Assembly (NCBI GenBank): GCA_949130495.1 | Contig: OX422208.1 | Coordinates: 639,882,523 to 639,946,522 of the forward strand | Source of the DNA: Sambucus nigra | Taxonomy: Eukaryota; Streptophyta; Magnoliopsida; Dipsacales; Adoxaceae | Reading direction: 5' to 3' | Length of the DNA: 64,000 bases | Part shown: positions 21,074 to 32,287 of the stretch, piece after piece | Position numbering within the stretch: position 1 is the stretch's first letter | Layout: the number at the start of each line of letters is the position of its first letter | Program-made: the position numbers and the translations under genes | Notes under the pieces: model-generated | Told to the model about the DNA's origin: nothing | The model's database searches: none | The model's input: only the letters and a program-made list of their open reading frames with translations

Positions 21074-23340
21074 TGTCCCACCCCGCAAAATTAAACAAAT
21101 GGGGTGGCCAGCCACCGCCGCCGAACTTTGCCGGACCTGAACTAAATAAATACCATTCTTAGCATGAGACAGATATTAGACATAAATAAATCATCCACAA
21201 GATAAATAATTGAATCAATCCCTGTTGATAAAAACAAATGAGTGATAAAGATCCATCACATGCTAACACTCCTAATAAATCCAATCTCCAATAATTGATT
21301 AAATAAAATTTGAATAATAACGATCTGAAATAATGCAACTGAAATCCTCTAAATAACTTTGGAACCGAATGGCCCAATAAAAATCAAATGAAGTCTTATA
21401 ATTAAGTACAACTGAAAAGAAAGTCTATCTAAATAAAGCAATAACGAATAACTCCAGCTGTACCTCCAAACGATAACTCCAATGATCCTATGCATATTTT
21501 CCCAAAACTTATCCTGAAAAAGTTAGTCAATGCATGAGTTCAGAGCCCCGAGCATGAATACACACTACTCCCCTCAAATAGGATCCTTGAATCTAGACAA
21601 TAGCATTATATGCAATAAATATCACAATAGAATATTTTAATTTAAACGGGATAATTAAGAGCGATAAATATATATCACAAACTACCCGCAGAGATCCTCA
21701 TTTAAAAGGGCACACCAATATGATTTTAAATTCCCAAGTCCCACGATTGTTAATTTAATTAAATTAACCAACTTTTACTATATCCTCAACTTATTATGGC
21801 GCTCCTACCGCCTTGGGTGATTTATCCACCAAAATACACATCCCCTTGTCAAAACGTCGGTCGGCCCATTTAAACTATCGGCCCTCGCTGATTATGTCGC
21901 CAATATATTTTAATACCCGTTTTATTATCTTAGGTATTAATTCTGATTTTCACAATTTCACAATTTATAGATTACCCCACCCTTTTAATCGATGTGAGAT
22001 CGTCAAAATGCCCCTTAGTCCCATACCTAAGGGTCCCTAAGTAATCAATACGTCCTACCCTATGTATAGGATGAATTTCTAACATAAACCTCTACCTAGT
22101 CTCATGCCTAGGCTAGCGCAACGACTATAAAGCATTAAAAATTAGTCCACCCCCAACATAAAAAAAATCTTAATAGTCTACCCTCACCAGCCCTATACCT
22201 AGAAGGCGTAAATCATCAAAAGGCCTACCCCCTAGTCCCATACCTAGAAGGCTTCCTAAAATATAGGGGGAGAAAAAATACCCAACAACCCCTCGTCATA
22301 ATGGAAATTAAATAATACCACCAAGTCACACAAACAATCATAATTAATCAATCGTATAAAATTACGCATGATAGTCCAATTCAATTAAATCATAATTTAA
22401 TTATCATATCATCAAAATACCCAATTAATCTCATTAAATTACTTGGATTAAATTTACCAATATTTCATCATTTAAAACATCTAGATTTCAAATTTCATTG
22501 TTTCCACATAAACTACGTGAGTTATACACCCCCAAATTCATTTAATTCAAAGCTAGGGTTGTTCTACATGCAACCTATACCAACAAAACCCAAAATCCAC
22601 TCATGAGTACTATGTACCCAAAGGTTATGAATGTTATTCATATTAAAAGATTTCATAAAAATATCCCCGAACTTTAGTGTTCACTTTCTCTAATTAGATT
22701 GCTAATTGATTTTAAGAAAACATTGAATTAATGTTTAGGCAACACTTAAAACGCATAAGACTAAAGGAAAAGAATAGAGTATTCATTCCTGAAATTAGTT
22801 GAATGAAAATATGAATAGAAGGTTGAACTCTTCTTAAGAAAACACCAATTGAAACTTTAAAACTTTATGAAAAGTAGGGGCTAGGGGTTGAAGATAAGGG
22901 AAATATGTTTTGGAAAAGCTTTGTGGAGAAAGTTTGAGAGAAAAGTGATTTTCGAAGTCCTCGGCCTGTTTCTGTTTAGTATGTAAAGGGTTTAAGAGTT
23001 AAAAACAATTAGGAGACTCCCATCCATAAATTTCCTCTGTGGTTTGAATAAACACGCCTGTCATTCGAACGACAGTGTGACGTCATTCGAACGATAGGGC
23101 ATGTCGTTCGAACAATCCAACTTTATTATTTGACAAAAGATTTTAGCTGAACAAATACGCACCTGCCAGTTAAATAATTTAAATAAAAACTTTATAACCT
23201 TTTATAAAATACCCGAATTAATTCCCGATTGAAAGATTTACGAATAATACCAAGTTAGATCCTTAAAGTCCAGAAACTCCGAAAAATTTATTTTACTCCA
23301 AATTAATTCAAGTCAATTAACTAAAACTCGGGGTGTTTCA
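21074..23340 (-). mobile_element. Solo LTR inserted in gag of element 2
   Basis: A 2267-bp segment with ends TGTCCCACCCCG and CGGGGTGTTTCA, imperfect terminal inverted repeats of the TGTAACACCCC class common in plant chromoviruses. It is flanked on both sides by AAAAA (21069-21073 and 23341-23345). Removing it with one flank copy restores continuous gag text (LCLREFLKSL followed by the TWYS block), an independent proof of the boundaries. It holds no protein domain. Minus orientation is inferred from a TATA-like ATTTTATAAAAGG near 23200. Palindromic TTCGAACGA words lie at 23055-23120. Confidence 0.9.
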
Positions 23341-24500
23341 AAAAATTCCCTTAAACATAGCTTATTATTATTGCAGTAAGCACCAAGATGCTCAATAATC
23401 TCTTCAAGTGTTCCTTCAGGTTTCCTTCTTTCCCGTTAAACATCTCAAAGATTGGAGGAATCCACCCCTTAGGATAAGGTTCATCATTATAATACTTTGG
23501 GTAAGGAGTATGAAAATCATCATAAATGGATACTGCCTCACTAAATATTTGTGAGGATGATGCTAGCATCTTCATCATCTCCCTCTTGACCTATTTAATG
23601 TTTAAAGAAGGTGAGATAACTCTTTTTACTATTTTAGCCTGTGGTGGAGTAAATACAGGAGTAACAATAACTAGAACTTCAAGGGTTGACATTATAGCAG
23701 GAGCAAGATTAACCATAACGGGAGGAAACATTCGGTATACTAAGGCAACTGATATTGAAATTTCTCAAACCATTTCTAAGAAATGTATCCAAGATTGGAG
23801 GAAACATTCGGTATACTAAGGCTTTGTTAGTGTTCCACATTTTCATCACCTAGTGGTACACGTAATCAGTGGGATTTATCTTCCTATCATAGATAACCGT
23901 GGGGTCACAAATTTCTTGGGAGGTTAAAACTCTTCTATAGCCCGGTTAATAGGCAATTTTATCTGAAAAACAAGGGATGTTCTGGCGAGCTCCTTAGTTT
24001 TTTATGCTCCTTAATGATAAGGGTGTATGTACACCTCCCTCGTAATGAAATCACATAGATATATTTATCCTTGCCCTAGCTAGAACGAGGTCTCCTTTCA
24101 TGTGACTTCTTGTGAAGAGGAGATTCCTTACGATATTTAGTGATCCTTCCTCGGTTGTGAGCTCTCCTTTCTTGAGGACTAGGAGTGTGTGTCATGTGGC
24201 TATGTTTGCATTTCTCCCCCTGGTCCTCCCTTTCTAATTTTTTTAGGAGCTGTTAGAGCACAACGTTCTTCTCCTATTGTTTCCTATTAGTATCCCGTTC
24301 GTCTTACATAAGTTTCTCATAGTTTTCAATGAGCCTTGAGGTCTGATTAGATCATTCAAGCTCATCACTCTCGATTGTCCTCTAATCCTGAAGACGATAG
24401 CATGTATCCGAAGAATTATAATAATCACCAATCTCTAATCTGACCCTCTTGGATGGAGGAGATGATTGACGGCCCTCCTGATCATGGATGAGTGAGACAT
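23341..24500 (-). pseudogene. gag N-terminal part of element 2
   Basis: The frame 23578-23351 reads FHTPYPKYYNDEPYPKGWI then PPIFEMFNGKEGNLKEHL, the start of the Tat gag core (usual form PYPxxxxxVPLPKGWKxPKFEKFDGTGDPxEHL). Upstream, to about 24500, are basic low-complexity words in broken frames (for example LLFTRSHMKGDL), as usual for the gag N-terminus. A GAACATTCGGTATACTAAGG-like word appears twice (23726 and 23802), a 76-bp-spaced short duplication. Confidence 0.65.
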
Positions 24501-24536
24501 CTCAGAGAATTGTCTAGTAGCAAAGAACTCATATCG

Positions 24537-24555
24537 TTCTCACAGATGGAACCAA
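24537..24555 (-). promoter_or_regulatory. Primer-binding site of element 2
   Basis: The minus strand reads ATTGGTTCCATCTGTGAGAA right after a CA end. It is a mutated form of ATTGGCGCCGTCTGTGGGAA, the primer-site signature of many Tat elements. It fixes the inner border of the LTR at about 24556. Confidence 0.6.
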
Positions 24556-25000
24556 TTGTAGGTGTTAAAATCCTTGTATGATGTCTTTTAGTACAATTTT
24601 TTGCTAATAAAGTGATTTTGGCAATGTGACTAAGCCTACAGGTGCTAGAATTTGTTTTTTATTCCTTAAGAACTCGGGTCAAAATATTTATAATACTGAT
24701 CGACATTATAATGATACATGCCCCTCTTATGTGAGGTGATTTTAAATTTATAGGGAGGCTTAGGAGAGTCCTAAGCCCAATTAATATCTATCCCTAAGAG
24801 TTTGTACCTATCCTTTATCATGATCAGCCATTACAAGAGATAGTATTGAACGAGTCTATTCTGACTTGGAGTCTTCACTAATTAAAGGCACACATGGACT
24901 GAGTGCACGTGGCTGATCACATGTTAGTGTGATTCTAGACCCCACGAAAATGATAAAGGATCATCCCTTTTAGTTACAATTAACTACAAAAATAATCCTC
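24556..25000 (-). mobile_element. 5' LTR of element 2
   Basis: Inner border is set by the primer site. A TATA box on the minus strand (CCTATAAATTT, 24744-24754) lies about 190 bp from it. The outer border is uncertain (24950-25050). No partner LTR is available, as the other end of the element is lost. Confidence 0.5.
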
Positions 25001-25912
25001 CCATAAAATATTAAATGATAGATAACCACATGCATAACATCACTTAAATCCGTTTTTTTGAAAATTCGCAAATTTTTTCAACTAAATCATCTTGAGTCGA
25101 CTTAAAATGTTCATGTTAGAGACATTTAAGAAATTTAAAGTTTAAAATCAAAACTCTCCCTCCAACTCCCATCACCCCTTTTTAAAAAGTAATGACACAT
25201 TAAGTATGCTACACATAACTTTATATTTATCCACTCTTCATCATTAAAATGGAATTTTCTTCTCAAATTACCATTCTTCCAACACAACCTCTTCATTTCA
25301 TCTAAATTGATATGAGAAATCACTTTGTACCATACTCTACCAATAAAGACAAGTGTATTCACAACTTCTTATGTTGTTATGTTGACATGGGTCACATATA
25401 TTTAGCTCATATCATTCATGATGAGTTTCCTGTCATATATTAAATGTTTTTAAAACAATAATAGACATATTTCCTTGAAATTTCAAAAAATGTATATCCA
25501 ACATTGTTGAAAGTCCTACACTTGAACTTATAAATTACAAAATGAATTATTTGCACGTCTATCTTTTATTGTTCCATACCCATATCAATAGCTCTTATTA
25601 GATATGCTCTTTTTATCCTGAGCCATCAACTAAAATGTGGTCCAGCCTTAGCACCTAAAATGTTTCAAAGATAATGAATGGGTTAAAGTTCAACAACTTA
25701 CCAATGTTATTCAACAAATAAAGTTTCCTCCCTCAAAACACACTCATATAGATGCCTTAAATCATTATTCTCAATTACACAATTATATTATTATCAATAT
25801 ACCAATACACATAATATAAATAACTTATTACTCAATTTATAATTTTACATATCCATTTTACCCACCCCATCATACAATACCAAACTAACTTCCTTTTATG
25901 ATTTATTTAATG
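25001..25912. other. AT-rich stretch, nothing firmly recognised
   Basis: A minus-strand frame at 25362-25135 (LDEMKRLCWKNGNLRRKFHF and after) has a protein-like composition, but I cannot assign it to a family; it could be a transposon fragment. The rest is AT-rich without repeats. Confidence 0.35.
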
Positions 25913-25955
25913 TAACACCTTGTAATTTTAATTGAATAATTAAATGATTTAATTA

Positions 25956-26807
25956 TGATACCAGAAATGGTATCACCAGGTCACAGATGTATACAGCTCA
26001 AACAGGCATACAATAATGGCAAGAAGCACATAGCAAACCAACAAATAAGGAGATGAGGTGAAGAGGATGAACACATGTAATTAAGTGGTTCAGCTACGTC
26101 CACTGGGTGTGTGTGAGTGAAATCCACTAGTAAATAGGGCTCTAATGGCCTAGTTACAACACAAGCTCTCTCTCTCTCTTCTGTATACAAATGAGTAGAG
26201 TTTTAGTTAGGGTTCGAACTAATTCCCCTTTATAATGGGGAAGAGGATGCGTTTATATAGTGCCTGGGGGTGTCATACACACCTCGAGACATGTTGAAGG
26301 TGTGCACAGATGAGGGCATCCACTCAGATAGTGACAGCTATCCATGCACATGTATGTAATGATGATGAAATCTCCCCTCACGTGAGGAGAATAATCTTAG
26401 TTATAACTAAATTGCTCACATGGGACACGTAACCTTGGTATATTCTATTACTCGTTCATTCATGGTATTGTCTACAGATGTCTTGGCTCGACCGAGTATG
26501 AGGTTGTTGATGGAATGCTTAACCTTACATGTGAAACGAGCAAGTGTGGTCTCGTCGTGAGGAACTTAGGTCGAGGTTAACTAAGTTGGCTGACTCTTAG
26601 TATTGGCTGGGCGATAGGACGAGAGATGTCTTTTTTGCTATGGTTCTTTCTTATGGTCTCGACCTACTTCATGGTCGAGGTTATATGTATGAGGCCGACC
26701 TTGGTCTTGGATGAGTCTTGAAAGTAACCCGTGGGTTCCTTTTTGAAGCTCGATTGTTTAGAATTGAGAGGTATTGTCCTAGGAAGAGGTCATATTCGAT
26801 CATATCA
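25956..26807 (-). mobile_element. 3' LTR of element 3
   Basis: It is 852 bp long, and runs from TGATATGATC (26807) to TATCA (25956) on the minus strand. TATA box TATATAAAC on the minus strand at 26251-26259. U5 carries GTGGACGTAGCTGAACCACTT (26083-26105 region). A short CT run lies at 26165-26181. It is similar throughout to 36164-36970. The inner 20 bp hold a perfect inverted repeat, TGATACCA and TGGTATCA around GAAA. Confidence 0.85.
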
Positions 26808-26825
26808 GTCACCCTCTAACCCTCA
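26808..26825 (-). promoter_or_regulatory. Polypurine tract of element 3
   Basis: The minus strand reads TGAGGGTTAGAGGGTGAC directly before the LTR TG. Purine-rich tracts at this place prime plus-strand DNA synthesis. Confidence 0.6.
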
Positions 26826-27051
26826 GTCATCTGTGTGAAGAGGTGGCTGGCGGGTATGAGTCGGCATTTTCGCTTGATGAGATGTCTCTAAGGCATCAGA
26901 TGGATACAACTTGATATGTAATAAGGTGACACATGTCACAATTCTGGTTGGGTAACATCCTGCCCAAGTCTGATTTGACGACTGAATGCTTTAGGTTTTG
27001 TGCCTTCAAATGATTACTCATTTTGCAAATCGCGCCTCATCATTGCCCTGA

Positions 27052-27059
27052 TATTTAAA
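27052..27059 (+). promoter_or_regulatory. TATA-like box of antisense gene in element 3
   Basis: The word TATTTAAA lies in ATATTTAAACC. It is followed by a T/C-rich leader including a CT run at 27112-27126. It sits about 245 bp inside the 3' LTR border. Confidence 0.45.
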
Positions 27060-29321
27060 CCCTCAAAATTTTATTTTTCTTCTTCATCTTTTAAAAAACT
27101 CCCGCTTTACTCTCTCTCTCTCTCTATAACCTCCTGCACTCCCTGCGACTTGCTTCTTCATTACTTTATTTCCAGCATTCAACCCTTTTAGGTATCCTCT
27201 TTGTCTCCTTATCTCAATCCCTCTTTTCATTACAGTCTTTTTAGATTTACTGCATTTTACTTTTTTAGTGAAATTTCCCATTTTTCGGTGAGGTTTTATC
27301 TTTTCGGCAAAGTTTAGGGTGTTTCTGGGGACGTCTCGGGTGGTAGGTAGTAGCTTGGTAGGTTTTCAGGACTTTTCTCATCTTTTTAAGCATTTTCAGG
27401 CAATCTTCGATCGTCTTCTTCGATGAGATTCAAACTATTCCTGAAGTTCTTGACAGATAAATCCTTTCAACTTTTTATTTAATCTTTATTCAACCTTGGT
27501 CAATGTTGTAAATTGTTTGTCCATTTCTTTCAATTTCTTTCCCAAGTTGAACCTCGACTCTTGATGTTAATACACCTTTATAAGTTAGTCAAGGAATTTC
27601 CTAGTGTCAGAGATAAGTGCTTTAAACATATTAGAAGGATAGAGTTTAAAGATTCTAAGAGGTGTAAGGCCGAAGAGTTTCCCCTTCGCCCTATTTATCC
27701 TACCCCCTTAACTGTCAACTACCCTCAATCAGTTGAGCCCTGCGATCCCATAGTTGCCAAACCAAGTGATCCCATGTCTATGTCTTCCTCGTCTCCAAAC
27801 GACCATATGTCCACATCTAAAGTGGCTGAGAATGTGGATTCATTTGAGGAGTCCATGGCCTATTCTAAATCCCATACTAAGGGGTAGGACGTAGACGAGG
27901 ACACTTCTCATGTCCCTCATCTCATAGAGCTAAGGATTCAAATCAATCTGACTCTATTCAGATTCTTGAGCCTAAGGTGGCAATTCCACCCCCTATTGAT
28001 GCAATTCCCCTATCGGTTGCAACTAGCGCTGAGTTTGCAGAAAAGTTCCAAAGTAGTTACCCATGTAATCCACAGACTCAAAATGATCCTCAGGCCGAGG
28101 CTTAAGAAAGTAGTGGTAAGGAGAGTGAGGTTGATATATCAGTGGCTGAGGAGTATGAGAGCATAATGTCTGAGGCCGACCTCTTGGTCTGGACGCACTT
28201 ATATGGGATTGATTCCTATATTTCCATGAGAAAACTTGATAAGGATGAGAGAGTGTTTCACGATCCAGAAAGTTAAATTTTTGTTTACGAGCAAATCTTT
28301 ATGCTTTCGGCTTCCCATCCATCCTATAATCCGAGCCATCTTGGCCCATCTCAAGTTTTCACCCTATCAGCTTTCTCTAAATGCCTGGAGGCTCATCCTT
28401 GGTTCTATCATACTTTGGATCATAGTTCACCAAACTAACATTCCACTAAGCATTTTCCTTTTCTGTTTCCACCATTGTCCCCAAAGACCCCTCCTAGCTA
28501 CTACCACCTCGTAGCGAGGAAATCTGAGAAGAAACTTCAGCTAGTTACCCAAAATTCAAAAACCACAATTGGAATCCTTGTTACTTTTTTATTTATGGGG
28601 CTTGGGAGTTCGGCCCTACCCAAGCTTGTGGGCCCTCTGAGCCTAGGACCCCTCTGAAGAGGAGTAAGGTCTCAGCGTCGGCCAAATTAGGCCCAAGTTT
28701 GAACCATGAGGCTTGTGAGAAGGTCAATAAGATCCGAGGATAGGGTGAAAAGGGTCGTCTAGCTAAGTTTGAGCATCTGATGACTCCATACTATCTATCT
28801 CAGATAGGTCTAGATATTGGCCCCTTGGAGGAGTTTTGAAAGTGAAACTTTGCCAAGTGTAGCTTTGTATTTCTCAGATATTTGTGACCAACTTCCCAAG
28901 TCTATCATTTGCAGGTCGTCCGGAAGGCATCTCCGATACTCTTTAGGAAATGATGGCTCCAAAACTTAAGCAAGTTCGCAGGCAAGCATGTGCAGAGGAA
29001 TGAACCCACTGCCCCTCTAGTAACCAGGTCATCTGTAGGTGGCACTAGTCGAGTTGATGAAGATGGGAAGAAAAATAGGACACGAGTTGATGACACTGCC
29101 AAAACTCATCCTTCGAAGCATGGTCGTCAAAACCAAGCCATTCCTAACTCGTCTGAAGACGTGAGCTATCGCAGATAAAGATTGTCAAAGATGGCGTCAT
29201 CAGCCATAACCGATAGGCCATTGATGCCATTGGTTGTATTATGTCCGAGGCCGATAATCACTTCCTTCAATCGATGGATATTGCATTGATGATCGAGTTT
29301 TCCATCCACAAAGTTGTTCAG

Positions 29322-29400
29322 GTATCTTTTTAGGAATTTTCAAAGTGATGTCTCATCTTTAATGAAACCTTATACTGACTTGTCTTCTCATATTTTACAG
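29322..29400 (+). other. Predicted intron in antisense gene of element 3
   Basis: It begins GTATCTTTTT after CAG and ends TTTTACAG before GGTATAG. It is 79 bp and T-rich, and joins an open upstream segment (MIEFSIHKVVQ) to a 102-codon open frame in phase. Another acceptor-like ATTTGCAG at about 28908-28915 suggests an upstream intron. Confidence 0.55.
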
Positions 29401-30249
29401 GGTATAGTCTCTTTGCACATGATGGGAGACTGGATCAGCAAGAGGATACCCCTGATTCAAAAGGGAGGAGATGTTGTCCCAATGGAGAGTAACCTCCGAA
29501 CTGAGATACAGAATGCCAACTCGGCCTTGCAAGAGGCAAATAACAAAATTAATAATCTGATGATGAGTTATTCCAACACTCTGAAGATCCTGGCCGAAAA
29601 AAGGCAATCTAAAATTGATGTTGTTATTAATGCTACTAGGGAACAAGCTATAGCTGAATTTAAAGACTCTGAAGAGTTTGTCGAGCTTGGATTTGAGTAT
29701 CTTTAGAGGGTCATCAAAATTGTCGGCTGGTGGGTTGTCCTTAAGCATGCTGAGACTGGCGATCTTTCCCCTAATGACTTATCAGATCTCAAATTTAGTG
29801 ATACGCATTTGTAGATGGCCTTGGCCGAGGTTGAGGACCCCACTGCTATCATAGAGACCAATCTCCCTGAGGTCACAGAGACAAATGAGAATACGATCGA
29901 CCTTGATCTTATTGTTGATGGTGTCGATATAACAAACACTAGGGCTGAGGGGGAGACTCAAGTAGCTGGTGATGGATCGGCCCCAGTCGTCGGTGATGGC
30001 ACTTTGCAGCTCTAAATTTGTGAAGCTTTTGTGTAGCCCATTTCATCTTCTTTTTAATGTAAATTCTTTATGTAAGGTAACTCTCAACCTTTTACGGCCT
30101 TCAACTTTTGTTATAATCTTGCTAATGGAATTTCGAATTTAAACTTTCACCTATTTTGTTCTTGCTTAATATTCTTAATTTTTGTCTCTATTTTTATCAA
30201 CTTTTTTATGCTTGTTTGGTGTAGACCATAATTTGCTTGGTGTGAACCA

Positions 30250-31391
30250 TAATTTGTAGTTTCGTCATCTCTGGCCGATGAATTCGTGAACTAGACCTCT
30301 CTCGTTATTTTTTAGAGTGTATGGATGAGTGTCGTCTCATCCATAGATGATTGTCTTTGGCTGAGAGATTTAATCCACCAAACTAATGATGTTTAATAAT
30401 GAACCACAATTACGTGATTTTTAATTTGCATTCACCAAATCATAGTGTTATAGCATAAGTCCCCTCTCGTCATTTTTTAGAGTGTATGGATGAGTGTCAT
30501 CTCATCCATGCACTATCATTTTCAGTTGAGTGATTTAATCCACCAAATGAATGATATTTAATAATGAACCACAATTAAATGATTTTTAATCTGCATTCAT
30601 CAAATCATGGTGTTATAGCATAAGTCCTCTCTCGTCTCTTTTGAGAGTTTATGGATGAGTGTCGTCTCATCCACGCACTATCATTTTGGGTAGAAATATT
30701 TAATCCACCAAATGAATGATGTTTAATAATGAACCACAATTAAGTTATTTTTAATTTGCATTCACCAAATCATGGTGTTATAGCATAAGTCATCTCTCAT
30801 CGTTTTTAGAGTGTATGGATGAGTGTCGTCTCGTCCATGCACTATCATCTTCGGCCGAGAGATTTAATCCACAAAATGAATGATTTTTAATAATGAACCA
30901 TAATTAAGTGATTTTTAATTTGCATTCACCAAATCATGGTGTTATAGCATAAGTCCTCTCTCATCATTTTTTAGAGTGTAAGGATGAGTGTCATCTCGTC
31001 CATGCACTATCGTCTTCGGCCAAGAGATTTAATCCACCAAACTAATGATGTTTAATAATGAACCACAATTGAGTGATTTTTAATTTGCATTCACCAAATC
31101 ATGGTGTTATAGCATAAGTCATCTCTCGTCATTTTTGAGAGTGTATGGATAAGTGTCGTCTCATCCATGCACTATCATTTTCGATCGAGAGATTTAATCA
31201 ACCAAATGAATGATGTTTAATAATGAACCACAATTAAGTGATTTTTAATCTGCATTCACCAAATCATGGTGTTAAAGCATAAGTCCTCTCTCGTTATTTT
31301 TTAGAGTATATGGAAGAGTGTCATCTAGTCCCTGCACTATTGTCTATAGCCGAGATAGTTAATCCACCAAATGAATTATGTTTAATAATGA
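30250..31391. repeat. 165-bp tandem array in 3' region of element 3
   Basis: About seven monomers. The anchor AGAGTGTATGGATGAGTG starts at 30314, 30479, 30644, 30808, 30973, 31138 and 31303 (periods 165, 165, 164, 165, 165, 165). Monomers also share TTTAATAATGAACCACAATT and AAATCATGGTGTTATAGCAT. Copies are about 90 percent alike by eye. Placed between integrase and the antisense gene. Confidence 0.95.
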
Positions 31392-31649
31392 ATGTCTTTC
31401 AATGTTATTGACAACCCATAGACGATGTTGACCCCATCTAGGTTGTCGTATCACCGAAAGCTACTTAAGACGACTTTACCACGAATGATGGTTTGTAGCT
31501 TAAGGCAAGTTGACACATACAAACAACAATCATTCAAATAAATAGACAACATATGAGAGAACACACTGATATTTTCATTGAATTTCATTCGTCTGAGTCT
31601 CATACATATGTAGTACAATGAAACTGAAAGAAAACTAACATAATTGAAA

Positions 31650-32287
31650 TCTTAATGGTAATACTTTTTGAGGTGGTCGGCATTCCATGGGTTGGAGAAG
31701 GGTTCTCCTTGTAGATTCTCCAATCAATATGTCCCCAGTACCACCTCTTCAACCCCTTTTTACGAGTCGTGCCAATTTGGATGGAGCTTATAAGGCTCCT
31801 GCCACGTCTTTTTCAACACTAGGTCTCCTACTTTCAGTGGTCGAGTCTTAACTCTTTTGTTGTAGAACCTCATTGTTCTTTGCTGGTAGACAGCTTACCT
31901 AACCTTAGCATCTTCTCTTCTTTCTTATATAAGATCCAAATCAATCCTTCGCTCCTTACTGTTCTTTTTAGGGTCGTAGGTCTGAACCCTATAAGTAGAT
32001 AAACCTAGCTCCATCGGCACAACTTCCTCTGAGTCATAAGCAAACATAAAAGGGGTCTCCCTGATAGGAGTCCTCATCGTTGTCCTGTAGGCCCATAGGG
32101 CAGCATACACTTCTTTGATCCATCTCCCCTTTACATCCTTTAACTTCTTCTTGATTCCATCAAGAATCGTTCTGTTTATTACTTTCGTTTTCCCATTAGC
32201 TTGGGGTCGGTAGGGAGAGGAGATGAATTGCTTGATGCCGACCCTTTTGCAGTATATTTTTAGGAAGACATTTTTAAATTGTGTTCA
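31650..32287 (-). pseudogene. Integrase C-terminal part of element 3
   Basis: The minus strand reads KGRWIKEVYAALWAYRTTMR, TPIRETPFMFAYDSEEVVPM, ELGLSTYRV. These correspond to the end of the catalytic core (usual form WxEELPxVLWAYRTTxRxxTGETPFxLVYGxEAVxPxE). After a stop at 31925 the text continues with LKVGDLVLKKTW and ends WNADHLKKYYH, then a stop near 31655. This is the typical end of Tat pol. Confidence 0.8.

Larger units (their letters stand above)
15749..25000 (-). mobile_element. Tat-lineage Ty3-gypsy retrotransposon (element 2), truncated
   Basis: Minus-strand order from right to left: LTR (about 25000-24556), primer site (24537-24555), gag (24500-20540, interrupted by a solo LTR), protease (19850-19400), RT (18496-17700), RNase H, a second RNase H (17180-16920) and the start of integrase, which stops at 15749 where the 48-bp array begins. 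Two RNase H-like regions and the DGGS protease motif fit Tat. No 3' LTR exists in the window. All coding parts are broken. Confidence 0.75.
27001..30015 (+). pseudogene. Antisense gene of element 3, gypsy-type transposon family (Transposase_28-like)
   Basis: A plus-strand gene convergent with pol. A TATA-like box (27052) and pyrimidine-rich leader precede coding text from about 27420. The frame at 27513-27887 is serine/proline-rich. Then 28110-28235 (DLLVWTHLYGI), 28236-28514 (SFRLPIHP-like CFRLPIHPIIRAILAHLKFS, QLSLNAWRLILGSIILW) and about 28500-28620 (YYHLVARKS) follow the plant 'putative gypsy type transposon' pattern (LPLHPFIRxxLxxLGLxPxQLxPNAWR). The C-terminal part (29401-29706) is helical and charged, probably coiled coil (NLRTEIQNANSALQEANNKI). 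An acidic tail ends at 30015. Several frameshifts and stops remain after allowing for introns (for example 29322-29400). Its activity is unknown. Such genes are known on the antisense strand of Tat elements. Confidence 0.65.

Noticed and set aside
21074..23340. A complete small retrotransposon in gag of element 2
   Set aside because: There are no inner LTR borders, primer site, polypurine tract or domains; a solo LTR is the simpler reading.
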